Source: Isoperla grammatica (lineage: Eukaryota; Arthropoda; Insecta; Plecoptera; Perlodidae). Taken from it: a stretch of DNA of 64,000 bases. The position numbers and the translations under genes are program-made. Where the stretch lies: the NCBI GenBank assembly GCA_945910005.1, contig CAMDTW010000265.1, forward strand, positions 62,001-126,000, read 5' to 3'. Under the pieces are notes generated by a model. That model was not told where the DNA came from. It saw nothing but the letters and a program-made list of their open reading frames with translations, and did no database searches. Every line of letters starts with the position of its first letter. Positions within the stretch are counted from its first letter, which is position 1. This document shows positions 12,770 to 24,357 of this stretch, piece after piece.

Positions 12770-12781
12770 GTGCAAAGCCCC
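12770..12781 (-). repeat. Right terminal inverted repeat of the 313-bp element
   Basis: GTGCAAAGCCCC mirrors the left end perfectly over 12 bp. The following AT-TGCACAAATCG is satellite sequence in register with the monomer broken at 12468. Confidence 0.85.
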
Positions 12782-15700
12782 ATTGCACAAATCGTTGTTT
12801 TAGAGCGTTTCAGGCTCCAATAAGCACAATTTGTCCATTTCGTCACATTTCGATAACTTCTATAGAAGTTACACCCTCCGTCGAAAAATAAGAATTATAG
12901 GTTGCATTCTTCAAGAGTATAATGAAAATGCATAAATTGAGTTTTTTCGTCGTTTTTGGTTAAAATATGCATAAAAAATAGAAATTGGCTGATTTCAGTC
13001 TATCTACCACAAACTTCCAGTTTTAAGAGGAATCTTGCATACGGCCGGGATTCCTAAGGGTTTCAACCAAAGTTGACAAATCGTTGTTTTAGAGCGTTTC
13101 AGGCTCCAATAAGCACAATTTGTCCATTTCGTCACATTTCGATAACTACTTTAGAAGTTACACCAACCGTTGAAAAATAATAATGTTAGTGTGCATTCTG
13201 AAAGAGTATTATGAAAATGCATAAATTGAGTTTTTTGGTCGTTTTTGTTTAAAATATGCATAAAATATAGAAATTGGCTGATTTTAGTCTATCTACCACA
13301 AACTTCCAGTTTTAAGAGGAATCTTGCATACGGCCGGGATTCCTAAGGGTTTCAACCAAAGTTGACAAATCGTTGTTTTAGAGCGTTTCAGGCTACAATA
13401 AGCACAATGTGTCCATTTCGTCACATTTCGATAACTTCTATAGAAGTTACACCCTCCGTTGAAAAATAAGAGTTATAGGCTGCATTCTTCTAGAGTATAA
13501 TGAAAATGCATAAATTGAGTTTTTTCGTCGTTTTTGGTTTAATTTGCATAAAATATAGAAATTGGCTGATTTTAGTCTATCTACCACAAACTTCCAGTTT
13601 TAAGAGGAATCTTGCATACGGCTGGGATTCCTAAGGGTTTCAACCAAATTGCACAAATCGTTGTTTTAGAGCGTTTCAGGCTCCAAAAAGCACAATTTGT
13701 CCATTTCGTCACATTTCGATAACTTCTATAGAAGTTACACCCTCCGTCGAAAAATAAGAATTATAGGTTGCATTCTTCAAGAGTATAATGAAAATACATA
13801 AATTGAGTTTTTTCGTCGTTTTTGGTTAAATATGCATAAAAAATAGAAATTGGCTGATTTCAGTCTATCTACCACAAACTTCCAGTTTTAAGAGGAATCT
13901 TGCATACGGCCGGGATTCCTAAGGGTTTCAACCAAAATTGACAAATCGTTGTTTTAGAGCGTTTCAGGCTCCAATAAGCACAATTTGTCCATTTCGTCAC
14001 ATTTCGATAACTTCCATGGAAGTTACACCCTCCGTCGAAAAATAAGAATTATAGGTTGCATTCTTCAAGAGTATAATGAAAATGCATAAATTGAGTCTTT
14101 CGTCGTTTTTGGTTAAAATATGCATTAAAAAATAGAAATTGGCTGATTTCAGTCTATCTACCACAAACTTCCAGTTTTAAGAGGAATCTTGCATACGGCC
14201 GGGATTCCTAAGGGTTTCAACCAAAGTTGACAAATCGTTGTTTTAAAGCGTTTCAGGCTCCAATAAGCACAATTTGTCCATTTCGTCACATTTCGATAAC
14301 TTCTATAGAAGTTACACCCTCCGTCGAAAAATAAGAATTATAGGTTGCATTCTTCAAGAGTATAATGAAAATGCATAAATTGAGTTTTTTCGTCGTTTTT
14401 GGTTAAAATATGCATAAAAAATAGAAATTGGCTGATTTCAGTCTATCTACCACAAACTTCCAGTTTTAAGAGGAATCTTGCATACGGCCGGGATTCCTAA
14501 GGGTTTCAACCAAAGTTGACAAATCGCTGTTTTAGAGCGTTTCAGGCTCCAATAAGCACAATTTGTCCATTTCGTCACATTTCGATAACTTCCATAGAAG
14601 TAACACCCTCCGTCGAAAAATAAGAATTATAGGTTGCATTCTTCAAGAGTATAATGAAAATGCATAAATTGAGTTTTTTCGTCGTTTTTGGTTAAAATAT
14701 GCATAAAATATAGAAATTGGCTGATTTCAGTCTATCTACCACAAACTTCCAGTTTTAAGAGGAATCTTGCATACGGCTGGGATTCCTAAGGGTTTCAACC
14801 AAAGTTAACAAATCGTTGTTTTAGAGCGTTTCAGGCTCCAATAAGCACAATTTGTCCATTTCGTCACATTTCGATAACTACTTTAGAAGTTACACCAACC
14901 GTTGAAAAATAATAATGTTAGTGTGCATTCTGAAAGAGTATTATGAAAATGCATAAATTGAGTTTTTTGGTCGTTTTTGGTTAAAATATGCATAAAATAT
15001 AGAAATTGGCTGATTTTAGTCTATCTACCACAAACTTCCAGTTTTAAGAGGAATCTTGCATACGGCCGGGATTCCTAAGGGTTTCAACCAAAGTTGACAA
15101 ATCGTTGTTTTAGAGCGTTTCAGGCTCCAATAAGCACAATGTGTCCATTTCGTCACATTTTGATAACTTCTATAGAAGTTACACCCTCCGTTGAAAAATA
15201 AGAGTTATAGGCTGCATTCTTCTAGAGTATAATGAAAAATGCATAAATTGAGTTTTTTCGTCGTTTTTGGTTTAATTTGCATAAAATATAGAAATTGGCT
15301 GATTTTAGTCTATCTACCACAAACTTTCAGTTTTAAGAGGAATCTTGCATACGGCTGGGATTCCTAAGGGTTTCAACCAAATTGCACAAATCGTTGTTTT
15401 AGAGCGTTTCAGGTTCCAATAAGCACAATTTGTCCATTTCGTCACATTTCGATAACTTCTATAGAAGTTACACCCTCCGTCGAAAAATAAGAATTATAGG
15501 TTGCATTCTTCAAGAGTATAATGAAAATGCATAAATTGAGTTTTTTCGTCGTTTTTGGTTAAAATATGCATAAAAAATAGAAATTGGCTGATTTCAGTCT
15601 ATCTACCACAAACTTCCAGTTTTAAGAGGAATCTTGCATACGGCCGGGATTCCTAAGGGTTTCAAACAAAATTGACAATCGTTGTTTTAGAGCGTTTCAG

Positions 15701-16775
15701 GCTCCAATAAGCACAATTTGTCCATTTCGTCACATTTCGATAACTTCCATAGAAGTTACACCCTCCGTCGAAAAATAAGAATTATAGGTTGCATTCTTCA
15801 AGAGTATAATGAAAATGCATAAATTGAGTTTTTTCTTCGTTTTTGGTTAAAATATGCATAAAAAAATAGAAATTGGCTGATTTCAGTCTATCTACCACAA
15901 ACTTCCAGTTTTAAGAGGAATCTTGCATACGGCCGGGATTCCTAAGGGTTTCAACAAAGTTGACAAATCGTTGTTTTTAAAGCGTTCAGGCTCCAATAGG
16001 CACAATTTGTCCATTTCGTCACATTTCGATAACTTCTATAGAAGTTACACCCTCCGTTGAAAAATAAGAATTATAGGCTGCATTCTTCAAGAGTAAAATG
16101 AAAATGCATACATTGAGTTTTTTTGTCGTTTTTGGTTAAAATATGCATAAAATATAGAAATTAGCTGATTTCAGTCTATCTTCCACAAACTTCCAGTTTT
16201 AAGAGGAATCTTGCATACGGCTGGGATTCCTAAGGGTTTCAACCAAAGTTGACAAATCGTTGTTTTGAGCGTTTCAGGCTCCAATAAGCACAATTTGTCC
16301 ATTTCGTCACATTTCGATAACTACTTAAGAAGTTACACCAACCGTTGAAAAATAATAATGTTAGTGTGCATTCTGAAAGAGTATTATGAAAATGCATAAA
16401 TTGAGTTTTTTGGTCGTTTTTGGTTAAAATATGCATAGAATATAGAAATTGGCTGATTTTAGTCTATCTACCACAAACTTCCAGTTTTTAAGAGGAATCT
16501 TGCATACGGCTGGGATTCCTAAGGGTTTCAACCAAATTGCACAAATCGTTGTTTTAGAGCGTTTCAGGCTCCAATAAGCACAATTTGTCCATTTCGTCAC
16601 ATTTCGATAACTTCTATAGAAGTTACACCCTCCGTCGAAAAATAAGAATTATAGGTTGCATTCTTCAAGAGTATAATGAAAAATGCATAAATTGAGTTTT
16701 TTCGTCGTTTTTGGTTAAAATATGCATAAAAAATAGAAATTGGCTGATTTCAGTCTATCTACCACAAACTTCCAG

Positions 16776-19379
16776 TTTTAAGAGGAATCTTGCATACGGC
16801 CGGGATTCCTAAGGGTTTCAACCAAAGTTGACAAATCGTTGTTTTAGAGCGTTTCAGGCTCCAATATAGCACAATTTGTCCATTGCGTCACATTTCGATA
16901 ACTTCCATAGAAGTTACACCCCTCCGTCGAAAAATAAGAATTTTAGGTTGCATTCTTCAAGAGTATAATGAAAATGCATAAATTGAGTTTTTTTCGTCGT
17001 TTTTGGTTTGAATATGCATAAAAAATAGATATTGGCTGATTTCAGTCTATCTACCACAAACTTCCAGTTTTAAGAGGAATCTTGCATACGGCCGGGATTC
17101 CTAAGGGTTTCAACCAAAGTTGACAAATTGTTGTTTTAGAGCGTTTCAGGCTCCAATAAGCACAATTTGTCCATTTCGTCACATTTCGATAACTTCTATA
17201 GAAGTTACACCCTCCGTTGAAAAATAAGAATTATAGGCTGCATTCTTCAAGAGTATAATGAAAATGCATAAATTGAGTTTTTTCGTCGTTTTTGGTTAAA
17301 ATATGCATAAAATATAGAAATTGGCTGATTTCAGTCTATCTACCACAAACTTCCAGTTTTAAGAGGAATCTTGCATACGGCTGGGATTCCTAAGGGTTTC
17401 AACCAAAGTTGACAAATCGTTGTTTTAGAGCGTTTCAGGCTCCAATAAGCACAATTTGTCCATTTCGTCACATTTCGATAACTACTTAAGAAGTTACACC
17501 AACCGTTGAAAAATAATAATTTTAGTGTGCATTCTGAAAGAGTATTATGAAAATGCATAAATTGAGTTTTTTGGTCGTTTTTGGTTAAAATATGCATAAA
17601 ATATAGAAATTGGCTGATTTTAGTCAATCTACCACAAACTTCAAGTTTTAAGAGGAATCTTGCATACGGCTGAAATTCCTAAGGGTTTCAACCAAATTGC
17701 ACAAATCGTTGTTTTAGAGCGTTTCAGGCTCCAATAAGCACAATTTGTCCATTTCGTCACATTTCGATAACTTCTATAGAAGTTACACCCTCCGTCGAAA
17801 AATAAGAATTATAGGTTGCATTCTTCAAGAGTATAATGAAAATGCATAAATTGAGTTTTTTCGTCGTTTTTGGTTAAAATATGCATAAAAAATAGAAATT
17901 GGCTGATTTCAGTCTATCTACCACAAACTTCCAGTTTTAAGAGGAATCTTGCATACGGCCGGGATTCCTAAGGGTTTCAACCAAAGTTGACAAATCGTTG
18001 TTTAAGAGCGTTTCAGGCTCCAAAAAGCACAATTTGTCCATTTCGTCACATTTCGATAACTTCCATAGAAGTTACACCCTCCGTCGAAAAATAAGAATTA
18101 TAGGTTGCATTCTTCAAGAGTATAATGAAAATGCATAAATTGAGTTTTTTCGTCGTTTTTGGTTTGAATATGCATAAAAAATAGAAATTGGCTGATTTCA
18201 GTCTATCTACCACAAACTTCCAGTTTTAAGAGGAATCTTGCATACGGCCGGGATTCCTAAGGGTTTCAACCAAAGTTGACAAATTGTTGTTTTAGAGCGT
18301 TTCAGGCTCCAATAAGCACAATTTGTCCATTTCGTCACATTTCGATAACTTCTATAGAAGTTACACCCTCCGTTGAAAAATAAGAATTATAGGCTGCATT
18401 CTTCAAGAGTATAATGAAAATGCATAAATTGAGTTTTTTCGTCGTTTTTGGTTAAAATATGCATAAAATATAGAAATTGGCTGATTTCAGTCTATCTACC
18501 ACAAACTTCCAGTTTTAAGAGGAATCTTGCATACGGCTGGGATTCCTAAGGGTTTCAACCAAAGTTGACAAATCGTTGTTTTAGAGCGTTTCAGGCTCCA
18601 ATAAGCACAATTTGTCCATTTCGTCACATTTCGATAACTACTTTAGAAGTTACACCAACCGTTGAAAAATAATAATGTTAGTGTGCATTCTGAAAGAGTA
18701 TTATGAAAATGCATAAATTGAGTTTTTTGGTCGTTTTTGGTTAAAATATGCATAAAATATAGAAATTGGCTGATTTCAGTCTATCTACCACAAACTTCCA
18801 GTTTTAAGAGGAATCTTGCATACGGCTCAAATTCCTAAGGGTTTCAACCAAATTGCACAAATCGTTGTTTTAGAGCGTTTCTGGCTCCAATAAGCACAAT
18901 TTGTCCATTTCGTCACATTTCGATAACTTCTATAGAAGTTACACCCTCAGTCGAAAAATAAGAATTATAGGTTGCATTCTTCAAGAGTATAATGAAAATG
19001 CATAAATTGAGTTTTTTCGTCGTTTTTGGTTAAAATATGCATAAAAAATAGAAATTGGCTGATTTCAGTCTATCTACCACAAACTTCCAGTTTTAAGAGG
19101 AATCTTGCATACGGCCGGGATTCCTAAGGGTTTCAACCAAAGTTGACAAATCGTTGTTTTAGAGCGTTTCAGGCTCCAATAAGCACAATTTGTCCATTTC
19201 GTCACATTTCGATAACTTCTATAGAAGTTACACCCTCCGTCGAAAAATAAGAATTATAGGTTGCATTCTTCAAGAGTATAATGAAAATGCATAAATTGAG
19301 TTTTTTCGTCGTTTTTGGTTAAAATATGCATAAAAAATAGAAATTGGCTGATTTCAGTCTATCTACCACAAACTTCCAG
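16776..19379. repeat. Nine-monomer (2.60 kb) higher-order unit, copy 1
   Basis: Tandemly followed by copy 2 at 19380. Shared private variants at an offset of about 2601-2604 bp include GAATTTTAGG (16941/19542), GGTTTGAATATG with TAGATATTGG (about 17010/19610), AAATTGTTG (17126/19727), ACTTAAGAAG (17485/20083), AATTTTAGTG (17519/20120), CTGAAATTCC (17672/20272), CCAAAAAGCAC and CTCAAATTCC (18826/21430). The 3-bp excess over 2601 comes from single inserted bases in this copy near 16865, 16920 and 16990. Confidence 0.85.
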
Positions 19380-21692
19380 TTTTAAGAGGAATCTTGCATA
19401 CGGCCGGGATTCCTAAGAGTTTCAACCAAAGTTGACAAATCGTTGTTTTAGAGCGTTTCAGGCTCCAATAAGCACAATTTGTCCATTTCGTCACATTTCG
19501 ATAACTTCCATAGAAGTTACACCCTCCGTCGAAAAATAAGAATTTTAGGTTGCATTCTTCAAGAGTATAATGAAAATGCATAAATTGAGTTTTTTCGTCG
19601 TTTTTGGTTTGAATATGCATAAAAAATAGATATTGGCTGATTTCAGTCTATCTACCACAAACTTCCAGTTTTAAGAGGAATCTTGCATACGGCCGGGATT
19701 CCTAAGGGTTTCAACCAAAGTTGACAAATTGTTGTTTTAGAGCGTTTCAGGCTCCAATAAGCACAATTTGTCCATTTCGTCACATTTCGATAACTTCTAT
19801 AGAAGTTACACCCTCCGTTGAAAAATAAGAATTATAGGCTGCATTCTTCAAGAGTATAATGAAAATGCATAAATTGAGTTTTTTCGTCGTTTTTGGTTAA
19901 AATATGCATAAAATATAGAAATTGGCTGATTTCAGTCTATCTACCACAAACTTCCAGTTTTAAGAGGAATCTTGCATACGGCTGGGATTCCTAAGGGTTT
20001 CAACCAAAGTTGACAAATCGTTGTTTTAGAGCGTTTCAGGCTCCAATAAGCACAATTTGTCCATTTCGTCACATTTCGATAACTACTTAAGAAGTTACAC
20101 CAACCGTTGAAAAATAATAATTTTAGTGTGCATTCTGAAAGAGTATTATGAAAATGCATAAATTGAGTTTTTTGGTCGTTTTTGGTTAAAATATGCATAA
20201 AATATAGAAATTGGCTGATTTTAGTCTATCTACCACAAACTTCCAGTTTTAAGAGGAATCTTGCATACGGCTGAAATTCCTAAGGGTTTCAACCAAATTG
20301 CACAAATCGTTGTTTTAGAGCGTTTCAGGCTCCAATAAGCACAATTTGTCCATTTCGTCACATTTCGATAACTTCTATAGAAGTTACACCCTCCGTCGAA
20401 AAATAAGAATTATAGGTTGCATTCTTCAAGAGTATAATGAAAATGCATAAATTGAGTTTTTTCGTCGTTTTTGGTTAAAATATGCATAAAAAATAGAAAT
20501 TGGCTGATTTCAGTCTATCTACCACAAACTTCCAGTTTTAAGAGGAATCTTGCATACGGCCGGGATTCCTAAGGGTTTCAACCAAAGTTGACAAATCGTT
20601 GTTTAAGAGCGTTTCAGGCTCCAAAAAGCACAATTTGTCCAATTTCGTCACATTTCGATAACTTCCATAGAAGTTACACCCTCCGTCGAAAAATAAGAAT
20701 TATAGGTTGCATTCTTCAAGAGTATAATGAAAATGCATAAATTGAGTTTTTTCGTCGTTTTTGGTTTGAATATGCATAAAAAATAGAAATTGGCTGATTT
20801 CAGTCTATCTACCACAAACTTCCAGTTTTAAGAGGAATCTTGCATACGGCCGGGATTCCTAAGGGTTTCAACCAAAGTTGACAAATTGTTGTTTTAGAGC
20901 GTTTCAGGCTCCAATAAGCACAATTTGTCCATTTCGTCACATTTCGATAACTTCTATAGAAGCTACACCCTCCGTTGAAAAATAAGAATTATAGGCTGCA
21001 TTCTTCAAGAGTATAATGAAAATGCATAAATTGAGTTTTTTCGTCGTTTTTGGTTAAAATATGCATAAAATATAGAAATTGGCTGATTTCAGTCTATCTA
21101 CCACAAACTTCCAGTTTTAAGAGGAATCTTGCATACGGCTGGGATTCCTAAGGGTTTCAACCAAAGTTGACAAATCGTTGTTTTAGAGCGTTTCAGGCTC
21201 CAATAAGCACAATTTGTCCATTTCGTCACATTTCGATAACTACTTTAGAAGTTACACCAACCGTTGAAAAATAATAATGTTAGTGTGCATTCTGAAAGAG
21301 TATTATGAAAATGCATAAATTGAGTTTTTTGGTCGTTTTTGGTTAAAATATGCATAAAATATAGAAATTGGCTGATTTTAGTCTATCTACCACAAACTTC
21401 CAGTTTTAAGAGGAATCTTGCATACGGCTCAAATTCCTAAGGGTTTCAACCAAATTGCACAAATCGTTGTTTTAGAGCGTTTCTGGCTCCAATAAGCACA
21501 ATTTGTCCATTTCGTCACATTTCGATAACTTCTATAGAAGTTACACCCTCAGTCGAAAAATAAGAATTATAGGTTGCATTCTTCAAGAGTATAATGAAAA
21601 TGCATAAATTGAGTTTTTTCGTCGTTTTTGGTAAAAATATGCATAAAAAATAGAAATTGGCTGATTTCAGTCTATCTACCACAAACTTCCAG
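19380..21692. repeat. Nine-monomer higher-order unit, copy 2 (eight monomers match)
   Basis: Matches copy 1 monomer by monomer through the CTCAAATTCC monomer. The next monomer (21693-21981) has TTCTTTAGAAG and CCGTTG where copy 1 has TTCTATAGAAG and CCGTCG, so homology ends there. A related but shortened version sits at about 10680-12468, lacking one monomer between its CTGAAATTCC (11575) and GGTTTGAATATG (11778) markers. The 313-bp element lies in that version only. Confidence 0.8.
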
Positions 21693-24147
21693 TTTTAAGA
21701 GGAATCTTGCATACGGCCGGGATTCCTAAGGGTTTCAACCAAAGTTGACAAATCGTTGTTTTAGAGCGTTTCAGGCTCCAATAAGCACAATTTGTCCATT
21801 TCGTCACATTTCGATAACTTCTTTAGAAGTTACACCCTCCGTTGAAAAATAAGAATTATAGGCTGCATTCTTCAAGAGTATAATGAAAATGCAGTAATTG
21901 AGTTTTTTTGTCGTTTTTTGTTAAAATATGCATAAAATATAGAAATTGGCTGATTTCAGTCTATCTACCACAAACTTCCAGTTTTAAGAGGAATCTTGCA
22001 TACGGCTGGGATTCCTAAGGGTTCAACCAAAGTTGACAAATCGTTGTTTTAGAGCGTTTCAGGCTCCAAAAACCCACAATTTGTCCATTTCGTCACATTT
22101 CGATAACTACTTTAGAAGTTACACCAACCGTTGAAAAATAATAATGTTAGTGTGCATTCTGAAAGAGTATTATGAAAATGCATAAATTGAGTTTTTTGGT
22201 CGTTTTTGTTTAAAATATGCATAAAATATAGAAATTGGCTGATTTTAGTCTATCTACCACAAACTTCCAGTTTTAAGAGGAATCTTGCATACGGCCGGGA
22301 TTCCTAAGGGTTTCAACCAAAGTTGACAAATCGTTGTTTTAGAGCGTTTCAGGCTCCAATAAGCACAATGTGTCCATTTCGTCACATTTCGATAACTTTT
22401 TATAGAAGTTACACCCTCCGTTGAAAATTAAGAGTTATAGGCTGCATTCTTCTAGAGTATAATGAAAATGCATAAATTGAGTTTTTTCGTCGTTTTTGGT
22501 TTAATTTGCATAAAATATAGAAATTGGCTGATTTTAGTCTATCTACCACAAACTTCCAGTTTTAAGAGGAATCTTGCATACGGCTGGGATTCCTAAGGGT
22601 TTCAACCAAATTGCACAAATCGTTGTTTTAGAGCGTTTCAGGCTCCAATAAGCACAATTTGTCCATTTCGTCACATTTCGATAACTTCTATAGAAGTTAC
22701 ACCCTCCGTCGAAAAATAAGAATTATAGGTTGCATTCTTCAAGAGTATAATGAAAATGCATAAATTGAGTTTTTTCGTCGTTTTTGGTTAAAATATGCAT
22801 AAAAAATAGAAATTGGCTGATTTCAGTCTATCTACCACAAACTTCCAGTTTTAAGAGGAATCTTGCATACGGCCGGGATTCCTAAGGGTTTCAACCAAAA
22901 TTGACAAATCGTTGTTTTAGAGCGTTTCAGGCTCCAATAAGCACAATTTGTCCATTTCGTCACATTTCGATAACTTCCATAGAAGTTACACCCTCCGTCG
23001 AAAAATAAGAATTATAGGTTGCATTCTTCAAGAGTATAATGAAAATGCATAAATTGAGTTTTTTCGTCGTTTTTGGTTAAAATATGCATAAAAAATAGAA
23101 ATTGGCTGATTTCAGTCTATCTACCACAAACTTCCAGTTTTAAGAGGAATCTTGCATACGGCCGGGATTCCTAAGGGTTTCAACCAAAGTTGACAAATCG
23201 TTGTTTTAAAGCGTTTCAGGCTCCAATAAGCACAATTTGTCCATTTCGTCACATTTCGATAACTTCTATAGAAGTTACACCCTCCGTTGAAAAATAAGAA
23301 TTATAGGCTGCATTCTTCAAGAGTAAAATGAAAATGCATACATTGAGTTTTTTTGTCGTTTTTGGTTAAAATATGCATAAAATATAGAAATTGGCTGATT
23401 TCAGTCTATCTTCCACAAACTTCCAGTTTTAAGAGGAATCTTGCATACGGCTGGGATTCCTAAGGGTTTCAACCAAAGTTGACAAATCGTTGTTTTAGAG
23501 CGTTTCAGGCTCCAATAAGCACAATTTGTCCATTTCGTCACATTTCGATAACTACTTTAGAAGTTACACCAACCGTTGAAAAATAATAATGTTAGTGTGC
23601 ATTCTGAAAGAGTATTATGAAAATGCATAAATTGAGTTTTTTGGTCGTTTTATGGTTAAAATTTGCATAAAATATAGAAATTGGCTGATTTTAGTCTATC
23701 TACCACAAACTTCCAGTTTTATGAGGAATCTTGCATACGGCTGGGATTCCTAAGGGTTTCAACCAAATTGCACAAATCGTTGTTTTAGAGCGTTTCAGGC
23801 TCCAATAAGCACAATTTGTCCATTTCGTCACATTTCGATAACTTCTATAGAAGTTACACCCTCCGTCGAAAAATAAGAATTATAGGTTGCATTCTTCAAG
23901 AGTATAATGAAAATGCATAAATTGAGTTTTTTCGTCGTTTTTGGTTAAAATATGCAACAAAATATAGAAATTGGCTGATTTTAGTCTATCTACCACAAAC
24001 TTCCAGTTTTAAGAGGAATCTTGCATACGGCTGGGATTCCTAAGGGTTTCAACCAAATTGCACAAATCGTTGTTTTAGAGCGTTTCAGGCTCCAATAAGC
24101 ACAATTTGTCCATTTCGTCACATTTCGATAACTTCTATAGAAGTTAC

Positions 24148-24347
24148 NNNNNNNNNNNNNNNNNNNNNNNNNNNNNNNNNNNNNNNNNNNNNNNNNNNNN
24201 NNNNNNNNNNNNNNNNNNNNNNNNNNNNNNNNNNNNNNNNNNNNNNNNNNNNNNNNNNNNNNNNNNNNNNNNNNNNNNNNNNNNNNNNNNNNNNNNNNNN
24301 NNNNNNNNNNNNNNNNNNNNNNNNNNNNNNNNNNNNNNNNNNNNNNN
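24148..24347. other. Assembly gap, exactly 200 Ns
   Basis: The run of unknown bases breaks the array between ...GAAGTTAC on the left and AAACTTCCAG on the right. In intact neighbours those two points are 138 bp apart (for example 24499-24636). The exact round length, which is out of register with that distance, indicates a placeholder inserted during scaffolding rather than a measured gap. Confidence 0.97.
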
Positions 24348-24357
24348 AAACTTCCAG

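Larger units (their letters stand above)
12469..12781. mobile_element. MITE-like non-autonomous DNA transposon, 313 bp
   Basis: A unique, GC-richer block interrupts a satellite monomer. Removing it restores a normal CAACCAAATTGCACAAATCG junction. Its ends are 12-bp perfect inverted repeats (GGGGCTTTGCAC and GTGCAAAGCCCC). If the element starts at GGGG, the flanks share a 2-bp AT that could be a target-site duplication. If it is TGGGGC...GCCCCA, no duplication remains. The flanking AAT/ATT also extends the inverted symmetry. There is no transposase and no credible frame; the plus-strand frame at 12614-12823 simply runs from the element into satellite. The interior has a diverged 53-bp direct repeat and two inverted repeats, so it could fold back. 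Size and ends fit a MITE, but the 2-bp (or absent) duplication prevents a firm superfamily call: PIF/Harbinger usually gives 3 bp, hAT 8 bp, Mutator 9-11 bp. Only one copy is seen in the window. Confidence 0.8.
12782..24147. repeat. Satellite array, ~289-bp monomer, middle block
   Basis: This continues the left block in the same orientation. The first partial monomer resumes in register (ATTGCACAAATCG) right after the inserted element. B monomers are seen near 13146, 14877, 16319, 17485, 18638, 20083, 21240, 22106 and 23555. The block contains a clear 9-monomer tandem duplication (16776-21692) and ends inside a monomer, just after the palindrome, at the assembly gap. Open frames such as minus-strand 17340-17627 and 19363-19620 are satellite readings; the frame crossing the gap is mostly Ns. 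No gene, RNA or other element is visible. Confidence 0.97.

Noticed and set aside
12614..12823. Plus-strand frame of 69 codons in the GC-rich insertion
   Set aside because: It starts inside the MITE-like element and ends in satellite. There is no recognisable domain, and the element is too short to encode a transposase.
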